This document shows positions 7,168-13,595 of a DNA stretch of 14,715 bases, one piece after another. Source of the stretch: JBGOUJ01 sp041477005. Lineage in GTDB: Bacteria > Acidobacteriota > Terriglobia > Bryobacterales > JACQDG01. The stretch is from the NCBI GenBank assembly GCA_041477005.1, contig JBGOUJ010000126.1:1-14715 (forward strand), in the 5' to 3' direction. Position numbers and translations under genes: made by a program. The notes under the pieces were generated by a model that had not been told where the DNA came from, did no database searches, and worked only from the letters and a program-made list of their open reading frames with translations. Each line of letters begins with the position of its first letter. The stretch's first letter is position 1.

Positions 7168-8484
7168 ATGGAAAAGCCCCGTTTACTGCTGGTCGAAGAT
7201 GACGCGGCGGTGAGAACCACCATCGTCACCTTCCTCGAGTGCGAAGGGTACACCATCGAGCCGGTCTCCTCGACCGCCCAGGCGATGGAAAAGCTCGCCG
7301 GCTCCCTTTACGGCATCGTCATCTCCGACATCTACATCGACGAGCACACGGGCCTCGACATCCTGAAGGCGGCGCGCGAGCGCGACCCTGATTGCAAAGT
7401 GATCCTGATGACCGCCCGAGGCACCATGGAGACGGTAGTAGACGCCAAGCGCCACGGCGTCTTCGACTACATCGCCAAGCCCTTCGATCTCGACCGGCTG
7501 CTCGAGGCCGTCAAGCGCGCCGAAGCAGCCCGCCAGCCTCTGGAAGACGAACCCGAAGAGGAGGCGCCGCTCGCAACCGAGATGATGGGCCACTCGCCCG
7601 AGATGATCGATCTCTTTCTGAGTATTGCCGACGTGGCCGTCACCGACGCGACCGTCTTGATCGAGGGCGAGACCGGGACCGGCAAGGAGATGGTGGCCCA
7701 CCGGATTCATCAGGAAAGCCGCCGCAGCCAGGGTCCGTTCATCCCCGTCGATTGCACCGCGATCACCCCGACGCTGCTGGAAAGCGAGCTGTTCGGCAGC
7801 ACCCGCGGAGCCTTCACAGGAGCCGACCGCGACCGCCCCGGCCTGCTCGAGGCCGCCAATCACGGCACGGCCCTCCTCGATGAAATCGGCGAGGTGGACG
7901 CCGGCTTTCAGCCCAAGCTGCTGCGCTTCTTGCAGGAGCAGGAGGTGCGCCCGGTCGGCTCGGCCAAGTCCAAGCCCGTGGACGTGCGGGTGCTCGCCGC
8001 CACCAACCGCAACCTGCAAAAGATGGTCGAGGAAGGGAAATTCCGCGAGGACTTGTGGTTCCGCCTGAACGTGGTCCGCATTCGCCTTCCGCCCCTGCGG
8101 GAGCGCCGCGGCGACATCCCGCTCCTCGCCCGCCATTATCTGATGCTCTTCAACGATCGCTACGGCCGCAGCCTGCGCGTCACCACCGACGCGATGAAAA
8201 CGATCCAGGAATACACTTGGCCCGGCAACGTGCGGCAGTTGAAGCACCTGATCGAGAAGGTCGTGATCCTGACGCCCCCACCGGTGCTCGACGTCGAAGA
8301 TGCCCGCCGGGCGCTCGAAGACATCGATCCCCACGAGCGCCCCGTCGAATCGCTGGCCGACGCCGAGGCCGAGCAGATCCGCAAGGTTCTGGCCGCCACC
8401 GGCGGCAACAAGAGCCGCGCCGCCCAGATCCTGGGCATTGAGCGCAAAACGCTCTACCGGAAGCTGGAGCGGATGGGGCCGTAG
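7168..8484 (+). CDS. NtrC-family sigma54-dependent response regulator
   Basis: 438 residues. The receiver domain (1-120) has acidic pocket E10/D11/D12, phosphoacceptor Asp54 in ISDIYID, T82 and K104 of the KPF motif. The AAA+ domain has Walker A GETGTGKE near residue 167, an intact GAFTGA loop at 214-219 that contacts sigma54, Walker B LLDEIGE with D238/E239, and the arginine-finger region REDLWFRLNV followed by LPPLRERRGDIPLL. A Fis-type helix-turn-helix (NKSRAAQILGIERKTLYRKL) closes the protein. It should activate sigma54 promoters when phosphorylated by the adjacent kinase. The start is the ATG of MEKPRLLLVEDD, 11 bases after the kinase stop. A longer frame reaching back to 6688 is only the kinase gene read out of frame. 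Immediately after the coding end GGCGC-caa-GCGCC (8484-8496) can form a small hairpin, but without a T-run it is a poor terminator. No clear sigma54 promoter was found in the window. Confidence 0.95.
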   Translation: MEKPRLLLVEDDAAVRTTIVTFLECEGYTIEPVSSTAQAMEKLAGSLYGIVISDIYIDEHTGLDILKAARERDPDCKVILMTARGTMETVVDAKRHGVFDYIAKPFDLDRLLEAVKRAEAARQPLEDEPEEEAPLATEMMGHSPEMIDLFLSIADVAVTDATVLIEGETGTGKEMVAHRIHQESRRSQGPFIPVDCTAITPTLLESELFGSTRGAFTGADRDRPGLLEAANHGTALLDEIGEVDAGFQPKLLRFLQEQEVRPVGSAKSKPVDVRVLAATNRNLQKMVEEGKFREDLWFRLNVVRIRLPPLRERRGDIPLLARHYLMLFNDRYGRSLRVTTDAMKTIQEYTWPGNVRQLKHLIEKVVILTPPPVLDVEDARRALEDIDPHERPVESLADAEAEQIRKVLAATGGNKSRAAQILGIERKTLYRKLERMGP

Positions 8485-8619
8485 GCGCCAAGCGCCCGGA
8501 CGATCACTGCTAGTTGTGGCCTGTATATCCTTTGTTTTCAACAGATGATCCCACTGGCCGCTCAGGGCCCGTGGTATCCTCAGAGAGAGGCACTTTACCT
8601 TCCCCCCCATCCTGCCGAT

Positions 8620-8649
8620 TTGGTTTAGAGTCGAGGTCCTTGCTACAAT
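8620..8649 (+). promoter_or_regulatory. Candidate sigma70-type promoter
   Basis: TTGGTT at 8620-8625 and TACAAT at 8644-8649 are separated by 18 bases, 67 bases before the preferred start of the following gene. It is the only evident element in the 231-base gap between the response regulator and that gene, and it would let the hypothetical gene pair be transcribed apart from the two-component system. Confidence 0.4.
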
Positions 8650-8700
8650 ACGCAGCGCTCGGCTAGATCTGGTACTCGTATGGCAGGCCAAGGACCCGGA

Positions 8701-8706
8701 AAGGAA
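8701..8706 (+). promoter_or_regulatory. Ribosome binding site favouring the start at 8716
   Basis: AAGGAA, preceded by GGA, lies 9 bases before the ATG at 8716. The alternative in-frame ATG at 8680 has no purine-rich sequence in front of it. Confidence 0.5.
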
Positions 8707-8715
8707 CTTGCTGTA

Positions 8716-9057
8716 ATGCCGGAAATTGCGCAAACCTTGAGCTCGCTCCTTGCGCTGCCGACGAACTGGGACTCGTATGGGGCGCGCCCCATCGACCCTC
8801 AGTGTGTCGCGTATGCGCTTAATCTGCTCCGTTCCACGATGAGACCCGAGACCCCGGCGCCTGCGGTCGTGCCGACCAGCCTCGGCGGCGTGCAGATCGA
8901 ATGGCACACCAAGGGCCTCGACCTCGAGATCGAGATCCGGTCCCCGGGTCAAAGCTACGTTCTCTACGAGGATCATCGCGACGGAGCGAAGTGGGAAGGC
9001 GAGATCGCCGCCGACCTTGCCCCGTTGCGGCAGCTAATCTCGAATCTTTCGCGCTGA
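8716..9057 (+). CDS. Conserved hypothetical protein with NWDSYGA motif
   Basis: 113 residues with the start set by the AAGGAA site; an upstream ATG at 8680 would add 12 residues. It opens with a helix (MPEIAQTLSSLLALP), then NWDSYGARPIDP, a motif I recall from small uncharacterised proteins in many Acidobacteriota, Planctomycetota and Myxococcota. Next come VVPTSLGGVQIEWHTKG and LDLEIEIRSPGQSYVL, alternating residues that suggest a beta sheet, and a final helix LAPLRQLISNL. There is no signal peptide, membrane helix or catalytic motif I recognise. It is followed 37 bases later by a second conserved hypothetical gene, and I recall the two types occurring together. The function is unknown. A toxin-antitoxin-like or partner-protein role is only a guess from the paired small-gene arrangement. 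Confidence 0.75.
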   Translation: MPEIAQTLSSLLALPTNWDSYGARPIDPQCVAYALNLLRSTMRPETPAPAVVPTSLGGVQIEWHTKGLDLEIEIRSPGQSYVLYEDHRDGAKWEGEIAADLAPLRQLISNLSR

Positions 9058-9094
9058 GGACAACGGGAGAAACGCAGATCCTGCCGGGCAGTGC

Positions 9095-9368
9095 ATGGCG
9101 AATGACGGCTACCGCGATGATCCAACGGTTTCTGATGACGCCTGTCTCTGGCGACGCATCCCGCCCTGGCATTTCGTAAGAGACGAAAACCTGGGTCGTG
9201 CTCGACCCTCCTCCGCGGCGTTCGACAACCACCCCAACGGCACGCCGATGTCGGTGTTGCTGGCTGATGAAATGACGGTCGCCGGCCGCAACCCAGATGG
9301 TGCGCTCGCCGGGCATCCGGGTTTCGCCGTGGCATCGATCACGGCGGGTTTGGCGCGGCAGTGCCGGC
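9095..9368 (+). pseudogene. Conserved hypothetical protein (WRRI...PSSAAFD type), 3' end lost
   Basis: The frame starts at the ATG at 9095 and contains DDACLWRRIPPWHFVRDEN, RPSSAAFDNHPNGTPMSV and HPGFAVASITAGLARQC. These motifs match, from memory, a family of uncharacterised proteins of about 140-160 residues whose next segment is usually a DPLPEEPAHA-like stretch. That segment is absent. From about 9360 the frame runs into the transposase gene region in another frame and stops only at 9511, and those last residues (RKAPKRLAAVPV and on) are the transposase zinc ribbon read out of frame. The gene was therefore cut by insertion or deletion, leaving about 91 native residues. The missing 3' part is not found downstream up to 11950. 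It is the partner of the NWDSYGA gene just upstream. Confidence 0.65.
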
Positions 9369-9371
9369 AGA

Positions 9372-10310
9372 ATGACTTGCCCGGCATGCTACGCCAAGTG
9401 TCAACGCTTCGGAAAGCACCGAAACGGCTTGCGGCGGTTCCGGTGCCTGCAATGCCGCAAGACCTAGACCGAACCCCACACGCGCACGTTGGGCGAGATG
9501 TACGTCCCTGAGGAAAAGGCGGCCCTGGCGCTCCAACTGCTGCTCGAAGGAAACTCGATTAGGAGCACGGAGAGGATCACCGACGTGGACCGCAGCACGA
9601 TTCTGAAGCTGCTGGTACTGGCCGGCGAAAAGTGCGAGAAACTCATGGGCCGGCTGATCGTCAATGTCCCGGTAAAGGACGTGCAGTGCGATGAAATCTG
9701 GGGTTTCGTGCGAAAGAAGGAAGGCCACAAGCAGCCCGAGGAAGCGAAGGACGAGAGCATTGGCGATGCCTACTGCTTCGTGGCAATCGAGCGAACAACG
9801 AAACTCGTTTTGAACTTTGCCTTGGGCCGGCGCAACCAAAAGACAACGGACGCCTTCGTTGAAGGCTTGCGCGCCGCGACCGCACCGAAGCGATTTCAGA
9901 TCACGACGGACGGGTTCAGCCCCTACGTTTCGGCGATCACCACCACGCTCCACGACCGATGCGATTACGCGATGCAGATCAAAGTCTACGCCAACTCCAA
10001 GGACGAGCAGCGCTACTCGCCTGGGGAGGTGGTCGATACGGAGGAGGTCCCAGTCATGGGAAACCCCGATACTCAGCGCATCTGCACGAGCAGTGTGGAG
10101 CGCCAGAACCTGACGATCCGCATGTGTGTCCGGCGGTTGACCCGGCTGACGAATGCCTTCAGCAAGAAGTGGGAAAACCTGTGGGCCGCCTACTGCTTGC
10201 ACTTCGCCTACTACAACTTCTGCCGGATTCATCGAACGATCCGTGTCACGCCGGCCATGGAGGCGAAGCTGACGGATCACGTTTGGGAGCTTTCGGAATT
10301 GCTCGCATGA
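9372..10310 (+). pseudogene. IS1-type DDE transposase with zinc ribbon, interrupted by an in-frame TAG at codon 32
   Basis: Read from the ATG at 9372 the gene encodes MTCPAC, then FGKHRNGLRRFRCLQCRKT, a zinc ribbon with C3, C6, C25 and C28 as in IS1 InsA-like proteins. Codon 32 (9465-9467) is TAG where relatives have a tyrosine or phenylalanine, and the frame then continues without a break through TEPHTRTLGEM. A helix-turn-helix follows (LLLEGNSIRSTERITDVDR), then a DDE catalytic domain with VQCDEIWGFV (D107), FQITTDGFSPY (D180) and SSVERQNLTIRM (E243), ending in SKKWENLWAAYCLHFAYYNF and CRIHRTIRVTPAM. Without the stop it would be a full-length 312-residue protein. Restart at a TTG (9489) or ATG (9498) would give an enzyme lacking the zinc ribbon. 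No terminal inverted repeats were found by eye next to the gene, and upstream host coding sequence ends within about 20 bases of it. Confidence 0.8.
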
Positions 10311-10350
10311 GCGATTGGGAAAATCACGCGCAGACTGGAGGAACACGACA

Positions 10351-10650
10351 ATGACCACTTTCGCTATTGATCGTGACAACAGGATCACAGCTTTTATCTC
10401 GCTTGAAGAAGCCAAGGCCGCTAATATCGCCGGCGCCGAGTACTTCAGCAGCCAGGAAGAGCTGGAGCGGCTCGCCGAGTCCTGGCCTATAGCCGGTGCT
10501 CGCGGCGGCCGCCGTAGCTCCAAGTTGCTAGAACTCTGGACCAGCCTGACCGGAGTAGCCCGAGTCGAGAAATTCACGACCCGCATGACGGCCCTGGCCG
10601 AGATCTGGAAGGCAGCGCAGGCCCTCAAGGTGCGCGACTCACGGCGGTAG
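10351..10650 (+). CDS. Small mobile-context protein resembling the N-terminal part of DUF3489 proteins
   Basis: 99 residues, with GGAGG at 10337-10341, 9 bases before the ATG. It begins MTTFAIDRDNRITAFISLEE, continues with AGAEYFSSQEELERLAESW, and ends in a helical segment LLELWTSLTGVARVEKFTTR and LAEIWKAAQAL. I recall this pattern (EIW...LPGV..VKKFT.R.TA...IWKA) as the N-terminal part of DUF3489-type proteins, which are common near transposases and phage-like genes. Those are usually about twice as long, with a C-terminal winged-helix-like domain that is absent here. The gene sits 40 bases after the transposase and 32 before the methyltransferase, probably in the same transcript. The molecular function is unknown; DNA binding is possible. 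Confidence 0.75.
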   Translation: MTTFAIDRDNRITAFISLEEAKAANIAGAEYFSSQEELERLAESWPIAGARGGRRSSKLLELWTSLTGVARVEKFTTRMTALAEIWKAAQALKVRDSRR

Positions 10651-10682
10651 GCCGCCGGCCTGAGCAAAACTGGAGAATCACA

Positions 10683-11402
10683 ATGCAGACTGAACATCAA
10701 AGCCTTCTCGCCTTTCTTGACGTGCCTGCCAAGCGTGCCGCAAACTCGACATATGAACCGATCAGCAGCGTTTGGGAAGGAAGTGATGGAGAGCTGCTCG
10801 AAGCGATGTTCAAGTTCTACGCGACTATTCCGCCTGAACCGATTTTGGACACTACTTACAACGCGGGCCGATTTTGGAAAGGCTCCAAGCGGCGCGTCGT
10901 TTCGATGGATATTGACCCGCAGTACAAAACGGCGATCGTAGGGGACAATCGCAAAATGACAGGCGTGCCGTCTGCAAAGTTTGGCGTAGTCGTGTACGAT
11001 CCGCCGCACGTTGGACCCCAGGGCCGAGACAAGAGCAAAAAGCGATTTGACGTGGACTTCGGCGCAACGGTCGAGTGCGGCAAGGAGCACGACTGGAACT
11101 TGAGCTACCTATATCCGCCATTCCTGAAACAAGCACGGCGGGTGCTCAAGCCGGACGGTCTGCTGCTCGCCAAAATCACGGACATGGTGAACAACCACAA
11201 GTCGAAGTGGCCACACTGCGACTTTATGCGAATGGCCGAAGAGGCCGGATTCACCGTGTGCGATCTGATTATCAAGATCAGGAACGGACCGATGGTGTCC
11301 ACGAAGTGGAAAGAGGCCCATCACGCACGGAAGCGCCACTGCTTTTGGATCATCTGTCGCAACAGCGATGAGTGCGAGCGGCGATCACCTCAGCGGAAAT
11401 AG
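10683..11402 (+). CDS. SAM-dependent DNA methyltransferase-like protein with DPPH motif
   Basis: 239 residues, with GGAG at 10672-10675 and a 7-base spacer to the ATG. The Rossmann core is recognisable: PILDTTYNAGRFW (residues 53-65) in the position of SAM motif I, VVSMDIDPQY with D76/D78 in motif II, GDNRKM with D88, and VVVYDPPHVG with DPPH at 106-109 in motif IV. In amino-methyltransferases the equivalent DPPY, NPPY or SPPY flips and methylates adenine N6 or cytosine N4; His for Tyr is unusual. The first motif also lacks the standard FxGxG. Later RRVLKPDGLLLAKIT fits strands beta5-beta6, and HARKRHCFWIICRN the last hairpin. It ends 18 bases inside the 3' end of the convergent Eco29kI-type nuclease gene, so it is a candidate cognate modification enzyme. 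An RNA or orphan methyltransferase is the alternative. Codon use is visibly less GC-rich than in the flanking core genes. Confidence 0.75.
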   Translation: MQTEHQSLLAFLDVPAKRAANSTYEPISSVWEGSDGELLEAMFKFYATIPPEPILDTTYNAGRFWKGSKRRVVSMDIDPQYKTAIVGDNRKMTGVPSAKFGVVVYDPPHVGPQGRDKSKKRFDVDFGATVECGKEHDWNLSYLYPPFLKQARRVLKPDGLLLAKITDMVNNHKSKWPHCDFMRMAEEAGFTVCDLIIKIRNGPMVSTKWKEAHHARKRHCFWIICRNSDECERRSPQRK

Positions 11403-11876
11403 ATCATTCCAACGGCTTACGCGATCGGTTCCAGGACGGCCCTTGCCAGGCGTCTTGCTGCCAAACCCGCTTGCGTTCCATTCCGGTTGATAGTTGGTGA
11501 TGAGAGCGAACTCGGCGGCAAACACCCACCATTCGCTGGCCAAGGTCAAGTAGCGGCACTGCATTTCGTCCAGAGAGATATTTTGTCGCCCACTGATCTT
11601 TGCGGCATGCTCAGCAAGACGGGCACGCAATGTTCGTTTGCTTTTGGTGGTACCCTTAGATGCCTTGCCGATGTAAACGAGTCGGCCTTTGAAGTAAAGG
11701 GCGTAGATTCCACTGGACTGCGGCCCCGTGCCTTTTGTCAATGGCAGGAGCGGGCTACCCTCCAATTTATCAACAACTTGAACGCGAATGCCACGGTCCA
11801 GGTCGAACTCGAAACGGTGTGGGTCGTCACCAACATCCGGCATGGCACCGGAATCGTACCACGCAATGCGAATCAA
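11385..11876 (-). CDS. Eco29kI-family GIY-YIG restriction endonuclease
   Basis: 163 residues. The GIY-YIG core is complete: SGIYALYFKGRLVYIGKA with Y58, Y68 and K71; LRARLAEH with R86 and H90; AAEFALITNYQPEWN with E122 and N134. Spacings R-to-H (4) and E-to-N (12) equal those of the Eco29kI active-site residues (R104/H108 and E142/N154). The C-terminal GFGSKTPGKGR and SRWNDLFP match the family signature of GFGNHDPG.GR and a W.LHPGR-type end. Eco29kI and relatives cleave CCGCGG as type II enzymes; whether this protein shares that specificity is inferred. The start is TTG at 11876, with AAAGG 6 bases before it; an internal ATG at 11843 would remove 11 residues. The gene converges on the methyltransferase with an 18-base tail overlap. 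All catalytic residues are present, so it looks active and would need a protective methylase. Confidence 0.85.
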   Translation of the reverse strand: MIRIAWYDSGAMPDVGDDPHRFEFDLDRGIRVQVVDKLEGSPLLPLTKGTGPQSSGIYALYFKGRLVYIGKASKGTTKSKRTLRARLAEHAAKISGRQNISLDEMQCRYLTLASEWWVFAAEFALITNYQPEWNASGFGSKTPGKGRPGTDRVSRWNDLFPLR

Positions 11877-11931
11877 CGCACCTTTCGGCCACTACCGGTA
11901 ATTCCGCCGCCCGGTCTGTGACGTAAACCGC

Positions 11932-11937
11932 TATAAT
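11932..11937 (+). promoter_or_regulatory. Candidate -10 element for the Tat oxidoreductase gene
   Basis: A perfect TATAAT is located 37 bases before the GTG start, placing the transcript start near 11944 and leaving room for the ribosome site at 11964-11968. No good -35 hexamer is visible. The sequence around it, CCGCTATAAT, resembles the element before the sensor kinase (CCGACTATAAT). Confidence 0.5.
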
Positions 11938-11963
11938 ATCGGCGGCCCACGTGCAGGCGGGCC

Positions 11964-11968
11964 GGAGG
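11964..11968 (+). promoter_or_regulatory. Ribosome binding site deciding the oxidoreductase start
   Basis: GGAGG lies 6 bases before the GTG at 11975. An earlier in-frame GTG at 11951 lacks any such site and would place 8 extra residues before the Tat signal. Confidence 0.75.
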
Positions 11969-11974
11969 CAAACC

Positions 11975-13105
11975 GTGCCGCAATCCTTCGACCGCAGACG
12001 CTTTCTGAAGCAATCCGCCGCCGCGCTACTGGCCTCTGGAGCGGCTTCCGCGAGGCCGGCCGGCGATCCCATCCGCACCGGCATCATCGGAACCGGCAAT
12101 CGCGGCGGGCACCTGTGGGGTCAGCTCGTGAAACTGGACGGCGTCAAGATGATTGCCGCCTGCGACCTCAAGCCCGACCGGCTCGACAAGGCCCTCTCGG
12201 TCGCCAGCCGCGACAACCCGACCGGCTATTCCGACTACCACAAGCTGCTGGAGCGCAAAGACGTCGACGTCGTCTTCATCGCCACGCCCTGCGACCAGCA
12301 CGTCGAGATGACCATCGCCGCCCTGCAGGCCGGCAAGCACGTCTACTGCGAAAAGCCCCTCGGCATCACGCCGGAGTCGATCGCCCGCCTCTTGAAGGTC
12401 GCCAAGTCGAGCAAGACCGTCCTGCAAGTCGGCCAGCAGATGCGCTACATGGCGCCGCTGCAGGAAACGATCGCCAAAATACACGAAGGCGTCGCCGGCA
12501 AGGTCATGATGCTGAAAGCTCAGCGCCACGCCGGCAACGACCTGGCGCACGACGGCAGCTCGGCCGACTGGTTTTTCGACGCCAAGCGCTCCGGCGACGT
12601 GATCGTCGAAATGGCCGTCCACAACCTCGACGTCTGCAACTGGGCCGTTGACAGCCGGCCCGAACGCGCCTCCGGCTTCGGCGGCACGAACCTCTGGGTC
12701 AACGAGCCGCCGGGCCGCACCAACATGGACGGTTACACTCTATCCTACGAATACGCAAACGGTGTGAAGATGAGCTTCACCCAGGTCTTCTTCCACCCGC
12801 GCGGCCTGCCGGGCGGCGGCCAGTATTTCTACGTGTACGGGACCAAGGGAGCCGTCGATGTCAGCGGCGCCCGCTTCTACCCGCTGGCCGGAGGCGAGCC
12901 GCAGGTGCTGAGCACCGCGACGCAGTCCCGCGGCGAGCCGCAGTTGCAGGCCTTCTACGACTGCATCCGCAACGGCACGCAGCCCATAGCGAACGTCCAC
13001 ATCGCCGCCGTCGCCGCCATGACGTCCATCATGGGCCGCGAGGCCATCTACCGGAAGCGGATGGTGACGTGGAAGGATCTGGCCGGCGATCTCGTGATTG
13101 GCTGA
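11975..13105 (+). CDS. Tat-exported Gfo/Idh/MocA-family oxidoreductase
   Basis: 376 residues from the GTG with the GGAGG site. The N-terminus carries a twin-arginine signal (D-RRRFLK at residues 6-12, followed by QSAAALLASGAASA), so the folded protein with its bound nucleotide is probably exported to the periplasm. The Rossmann fold begins RTGIIGTGNRGGHLW, then IAACDLKPDRL, VVFIATPCDQH and the family hallmark YCEKPLGITPE. The C-terminal half (AVHNLDVCNWAV, YTLSYEYANGVKMSFTQVF, KGAVDVSGARFYPL) is the alpha/beta substrate-binding domain. These enzymes oxidise or reduce sugars and inositols, or act as glycoside hydrolases through an NAD-dependent redox step. Tat-secreted members are abundant in Acidobacteriota and Planctomycetota. 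The substrate is unknown. A small secreted-looking protein starts 15 bases downstream. Confidence 0.92.
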   Translation: MPQSFDRRRFLKQSAAALLASGAASARPAGDPIRTGIIGTGNRGGHLWGQLVKLDGVKMIAACDLKPDRLDKALSVASRDNPTGYSDYHKLLERKDVDVVFIATPCDQHVEMTIAALQAGKHVYCEKPLGITPESIARLLKVAKSSKTVLQVGQQMRYMAPLQETIAKIHEGVAGKVMMLKAQRHAGNDLAHDGSSADWFFDAKRSGDVIVEMAVHNLDVCNWAVDSRPERASGFGGTNLWVNEPPGRTNMDGYTLSYEYANGVKMSFTQVFFHPRGLPGGGQYFYVYGTKGAVDVSGARFYPLAGGEPQVLSTATQSRGEPQLQAFYDCIRNGTQPIANVHIAAVAAMTSIMGREAIYRKRMVTWKDLAGDLVIG

Positions 13106-13120
13106 CCGGGCCGGCTACCG

Positions 13121-13555
13121 GTGGATCTCCTGCGGGGTCTTTCGGCTCTACTGCTTCTTCAGTCCCTGCTGCCAGTTCGCGAGAACGATGTAGGGCAGCG
13201 CATCAATCGCTCTCCTGGTCAGAATCCGAAACCGTTGCTGGGAGAGATCCGTGTGGACGCGTCCGATGGCGGCATGGCTGGCCGCCCGGCACACGATATC
13301 AAGGTGGAGTGGGTGCAGTGGGACTCTTTCTGCTTCCGCATGGAGACAGGCGACGCCGTCATACGCTTCCGTGGCAGCCTGGTCCACGGCGCTCCAAGGG
13401 CAAGACTTGCGGGGACCTTCGAAGCGACGGCCGGCGGCCGGATCGATGCATTCAGTCCGGCAGGCAAAAGGTTGAGCGAGGGAACCTGGGAGCTGGTCCG
13501 TGGAGAGAGGCGGAGCGGCTCCGGGGGTTCGGGTTCCCGGTTGCCCGGAATGTGA
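13121..13555 (+). CDS. Small putative secreted protein of unknown function
   Basis: 144 residues from a GTG start. The N-terminus MDLLRGLSALLLLQSLLPV looks like a short signal peptide or anchor. The middle (AHDIKVEWVQWDSFCFRMET, then GDAVIRFRGSLVHG, LAGTFEATAGGRIDAFS and GTWELVRGE) alternates hydrophobic and polar residues as in an all-beta fold, with repeated G-x-F/W turns that recall calycin-like barrels. I do not recognise a family. It begins 15 bases after the oxidoreductase stop and could be co-transcribed with it, but no ribosome site precedes the GTG. The last 15 residues are glycine/serine-rich and may be random read-through. An opposite-strand frame of similar length exists but is rich in Arg/Pro/Ala and looks like a shadow. 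Confidence 0.5.
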   Translation: MDLLRGLSALLLLQSLLPVRENDVGQRINRSPGQNPKPLLGEIRVDASDGGMAGRPAHDIKVEWVQWDSFCFRMETGDAVIRFRGSLVHGAPRARLAGTFEATAGGRIDAFSPAGKRLSEGTWELVRGERRSGSGGSGSRLPGM

Positions 13556-13595
13556 GGGTGCCGCGCGAATTTGACCAACGCGGGAGACAGCGAGC

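Noticed and set aside
8484..8496. A GGCGC-caa-GCGCC hairpin as a terminator after the response regulator
   Set aside because: The stem is only 5 pairs, starts in the stop codon and has no T-run, so it is not supported as an intrinsic terminator.
7183..8976. A 597-codon minus-strand open frame opposite the NtrC regulator
   Set aside because: It is a shadow of an unmistakable response regulator, and its residues are biased to Val/Gly/His/Asp with no fold.
10311..10350. Right-end inverted repeat of the IS1-type element
   Set aside because: The 40 bases after the transposase were compared by eye with the sequence before 9372 in reverse complement, and no match of useful length was found.
9339..11090. 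A 583-codon minus-strand open frame across the transposase and methyltransferase
   Set aside because: The plus strand has three recognisable genes with ribosome sites over the same stretch, and the minus frame has no motif and low-complexity composition.
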